Of a stretch of DNA of 64,000 nucleotides, positions 61,874 through 64,000 are shown in pieces. This DNA is from Streptomyces qinzhouensis (GTDB lineage: Bacteria; Actinomycetota; Actinomycetes; Streptomycetales; Streptomycetaceae), in assembly GCF_007856155.1 (NCBI RefSeq), contig NZ_CP042266.1, positions 1,426,001-1,490,000 of the forward strand, in the 5' to 3' direction. Numbering within the stretch: the first letter of the stretch is position 1; every line of letters starts with the position of its first letter. The position numbers were made by a program, and so were the translations under genes. The notes beneath the pieces are model-generated. The model was given only the letters and a program-made list of their open reading frames with translations, was not told where the DNA came from and did not search any database.

Positions 61874-62785
61874 ATGGCGACCGCCACCGGCACCGCCGTA
61901 CCCACCGACCTCTATCCGACCCGCGGCCGGGCCGAGGTGCTGACCCCGCGCCGGGATCCGGTCGTCTGGTCGGCACCGGGCGCGCCCGGACCACTGCTCC
62001 CCGCCCAGCTGGCGGCGTACGAACGCGACGGCTTCATCGGCGTCGAGGATCAGATCACCGACGAGGAAGTCGCGCTCTATCGCACGGAGATGGAGCGGCT
62101 GATCGCCGATCCGGACGTCCGCGCCGACGAGCGCTCGATCATCGAACCCGCGTCGGAGAAGGTGCGCTCGGTCTTCGAGGTGCACCGGATCAGCGCCGTC
62201 TTCGCCGCGCTGGTGCGGGACGAGCGGGTGGTGGGCCGGGCCCGGCAGATCCTCGGCTCGGACGTCTACGTCCACCAGTCCCGGATCAATGTGAAACCGG
62301 GCTTCGGCGCCGCCGGTTTCTCCTGGCACTCGGACTTCGAGACCTGGCACGCGGAGGACGGGATGCCCACCATGCGGGCGGTCTCGGTATCGATCGCGCT
62401 GACCGAGAACCGGGACACCAACGGCGGACTGATGATCATGCCGGGTTCGCACCGCACCTTCCTGGGCTGTGCGGGCGCCACCCCGGAGGACAACTACAAG
62501 CGCTCCCTGCGGATGCAGGACGCGGGGACACCGTCGGAGGAGGCGCTGACCCGGTTCGCCGACGAGCACGGGATCAGGCTCTTCACCGGCCGGGCGGGCT
62601 CGGCGACCTGGTTCGACTGCAACTGCATGCACGGCTCGGGCGACAACATCACGCCGTATGCCCGGAGCAATGTCTTCATCGTCTTCAACAGCGTGGAGAA
62701 CGCGGCGGTGGAGCCGTTCGCGGCGCCGGTGCGGCGGCCGGAGTTCATCGGGGCGCGGGACTTCACCCCCGTACGCCCCGGATAG
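61874..62785 (+). CDS. ectD: Ectoine hydroxylase EctD
   Basis: A 303-residue Fe(II)/2-oxoglutarate dioxygenase of the PhyH family. The signature region INVKPGFGAAGFSWHSDFET, then WHAEDGMP, gives iron ligands His152 and Asp154; the distal His is in CNCMHGSGDNITPYARSN with the 2-oxoglutarate-binding region beside it. It makes 5-hydroxyectoine. It starts 3 bp after ectC, so it is cotranscribed and coupled. Confidence 0.97.
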   Translation: MATATGTAVPTDLYPTRGRAEVLTPRRDPVVWSAPGAPGPLLPAQLAAYERDGFIGVEDQITDEEVALYRTEMERLIADPDVRADERSIIEPASEKVRSVFEVHRISAVFAALVRDERVVGRARQILGSDVYVHQSRINVKPGFGAAGFSWHSDFETWHAEDGMPTMRAVSVSIALTENRDTNGGLMIMPGSHRTFLGCAGATPEDNYKRSLRMQDAGTPSEEALTRFADEHGIRLFTGRAGSATWFDCNCMHGSGDNITPYARSNVFIVFNSVENAAVEPFAAPVRRPEFIGARDFTPVRPG

Positions 62786-62797
62786 TACGGATACGGG

Positions 62798-62829
62798 GGG
62801 GGAGGAGCGCCGGTGCGCGCCCCTCCCCC
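62798..62829. terminator. Terminator between ectD and the convergent reductase gene
   Basis: GGGGGAGG pairs with CCTCCCCC and an inner GCGC with GCGC around CGGT, separated by a small internal loop. It fits in the 86-bp convergent gap. Confidence 0.55.
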
Positions 62830-62871
62830 TCCTCCTGGCCCGCTCCCCCCTCGGCGGGCGGCCCTCGCCGG

Positions 62872-63948
62872 TCAGACGGTGGCCAGGGCGGGGTAGTCGG
62901 TGTAGCCCCGCTCGTCACCGCCGAAGAAGGTCGCCGGGTCGGGGGTGTTGTACGGACCGGAGGTGCGCAGCCGGGACGGCAGGTCCGGGTTGGCGAGGAA
63001 GAGCGCGCCGAAGGCGAGCAGATCGGCCGTGCCGTCCTCGACCAGACCCAGCGCGTCATGGCCGGTCGGGCCCTCGCTGGAGGGGTTGAGCACCAGCGTC
63101 CCGGAGAACTCCCCGCGCAGCTCCCGGGTGAGCGGCCGGAGCCCGGTGGTGGCCTCGACGATATGCAGATACGCGATCCCGACCGGTTCCACGGCCCGGA
63201 CGAGCGCCCGGTAGACGGCGTCCGGCGCGGGCTCCTGGATGTCGTTGTACGGATTCGACGGCGAGATCCGCAGGCCGACCCGGGCGGCGCCGATCGCGTC
63301 CGCGACCGCCCGGACGGTCTCCACGGCGAACCGGATCCGGTTCTCGTCCGTACCGCCCCATTCGTCGGTGCGCCGGTTGGTGTTGGGGGCGAGGAACTGG
63401 TGGATCAGATAGCCGTTGGCGCCGTGCAGCTCCACCCCGTCGAAGCCGGCGGCGATCGCGTTGCGGGCGGCGGAGACGTAGTCGTCGATGGTGGCCCGGA
63501 CCTCATCGGCGGAGAGTTCGCCCGGGGTGGTGAAGTCCTGCGGCCCCTCCTTGGTGAAGACCTGTCCGTCCGGGCGGACGGCGGAGGGGGCGACGGGACG
63601 GAGCTCGCCGGGGAGGAGACCGGGGTGGCCGATCCGCCCGACGTGCATGAGCTGGGCGAAGATCGTGCCGCCGCGTTCATGGACGGCGTCGGTGACCCGG
63701 CGCCAGCCGGCGATCTGTTCGTCGCTGTGGAGTCCGGGGGTGTCGGGGTAGCCCTGGCCGACGACGGAGGGCTGGATGCCCTCGGTGACGATCAGCCCCG
63801 CGGAGGCCCGCTGCGCGTAGTACTCGGCCATGGATCCGGTGGGCGAGTGGCCGGGGCCGTAGGCCCGGCTACGGGTCATGGGAGCCATGACGATCCGGTT
63901 GGCGAGCGGCCGTCCGGCGAGGTCGGCGGGGTCGAAAGCGGTGGTCAT
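62872..63948 (-). CDS. Old Yellow Enzyme family alkene reductase (NADH:flavin oxidoreductase)
   Basis: A 358-residue FMN enzyme. LANRIVMAPMTRSRAYGPGH, TEGIQPSVVGQGYPDTPG, FAQLMHVGRIGHP, GFDGVELHGANGYLIHQFLA and PNTNRRTDEWGG are classical OYE features, including the His-x-x-Asn substrate pair. It reduces activated C=C bonds or nitro compounds. ATG 63948 has GGGAG five bases upstream. Confidence 0.95.
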   Translation of the reverse strand: MTTAFDPADLAGRPLANRIVMAPMTRSRAYGPGHSPTGSMAEYYAQRASAGLIVTEGIQPSVVGQGYPDTPGLHSDEQIAGWRRVTDAVHERGGTIFAQLMHVGRIGHPGLLPGELRPVAPSAVRPDGQVFTKEGPQDFTTPGELSADEVRATIDDYVSAARNAIAAGFDGVELHGANGYLIHQFLAPNTNRRTDEWGGTDENRIRFAVETVRAVADAIGAARVGLRISPSNPYNDIQEPAPDAVYRALVRAVEPVGIAYLHIVEATTGLRPLTRELRGEFSGTLVLNPSSEGPTGHDALGLVEDGTADLLAFGALFLANPDLPSRLRTSGPYNTPDPATFFGGDERGYTDYPALATV

Positions 63949-63969
63949 CGAAGCTCCCAAAGAAATACG

Positions 63970-64000
63970 TGGTCGACCAATTGATAATATATGGCCGACC
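63970..64000. promoter_or_regulatory. Operator-like palindrome and AT-rich promoter upstream of the reductase gene
   Basis: TGGTCGACCA (63970-63979) is a perfect 10-bp palindrome. It is followed by an AT-rich stretch with a TATTAT-like -10 for the minus strand and then a second GGCCGACC element at the window edge. A divergent regulator just outside the window would be expected. Confidence 0.5.

Noticed and set aside
60095..62632. 845-codon minus-strand frame over the ect operon
   Set aside because: Antisense to four clearly recognised ectoine genes; composition is typical of shadow frames in GC-rich DNA.

Overview
The window is high-GC actinobacterial chromosome, almost certainly Streptomyces or a close relative. 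The reasons are the strong G/C bias at third codon positions, many GTG starts, 4-bp ATGA/GTGA gene overlaps, and typical gene families: Asp23/Gls24 island, PiT transporter with a PHO box, aerobic-type cobalamin genes, a LAETG sortase substrate and ectABCD. The pitH - cob - sortase substrate - ect order resembles what I remember of the Streptomyces coelicolor SCO1845-SCO1867 region. That synteny is recollection, not a search. I saw no tRNA, rRNA, CRISPR array, insertion sequence or phage gene.

Layout. 0-11.5 kb holds housekeeping genes: an ActP-like symporter with its DUF485 partner, a secreted subtilisin, YhhN and fatty-acid-hydroxylase membrane proteins, a VIT-type transporter, a DEDDh exonuclease with BRCT, a small zinc protein, SURF1, a GH15 glucanohydrolase and an atypical SDR. 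11.8-18.5 kb holds a MocR regulator facing a cupin gene, a five-gene Asp23/Gls24/AmaP operon facing a hypothetical gene, an enoyl-CoA hydratase and a small HTH protein. 18.9-24.2 kb holds an ABC-F ATPase, a hypothetical protein, an alpha/beta hydrolase and a class II aldolase. 24.4-26.0 kb is a phosphate transporter behind a PHO box.

26.2-37.8 kb is a cobalamin region behind a B12 riboswitch: cobD/cbiB, cobQ, chlI/D-like chelatase, cobO, cobB, then a ZIP transporter in antisense, a CobE/CbiG-like gene, and cobC. It looks eroded. No cobN and no corrin methyltransferase gene is present. The CobE-like frame ends in what looks like a CobJ C-terminus. A cbiX frame keeps only its two ends. Four consecutive frames before cobC are still stitched together by start/stop overlaps.

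38.5-55.3 kb is the accessory part and the best candidate for an undescribed system. Two related glycosyltransferase-like proteins carrying a QDD motif flank it. Between them lie a GNAT-like protein, a methyltransferase, a dimethylformamidase-beta-like protein, a HAD protein, an arginine-type amidinotransferase, a sugar ABC importer without its ATPase, a radical SAM protein with a second cysteine cluster, a GHMP kinase, a Nudix protein and an NDP-sugar-epimerase-like protein. Together they suggest biosynthesis of a guanidino- or amidino-modified, sugar-derived small molecule. It separates the cob genes from genes that I expect to be their conserved neighbours.

55.5-64 kb returns to conserved content: a LAETG sortase substrate, an amidohydrolase, a class V aminotransferase, the ectoine/hydroxyectoine operon ectABCD, and an Old Yellow Enzyme reductase at the right edge with operator-like DNA in front of it.
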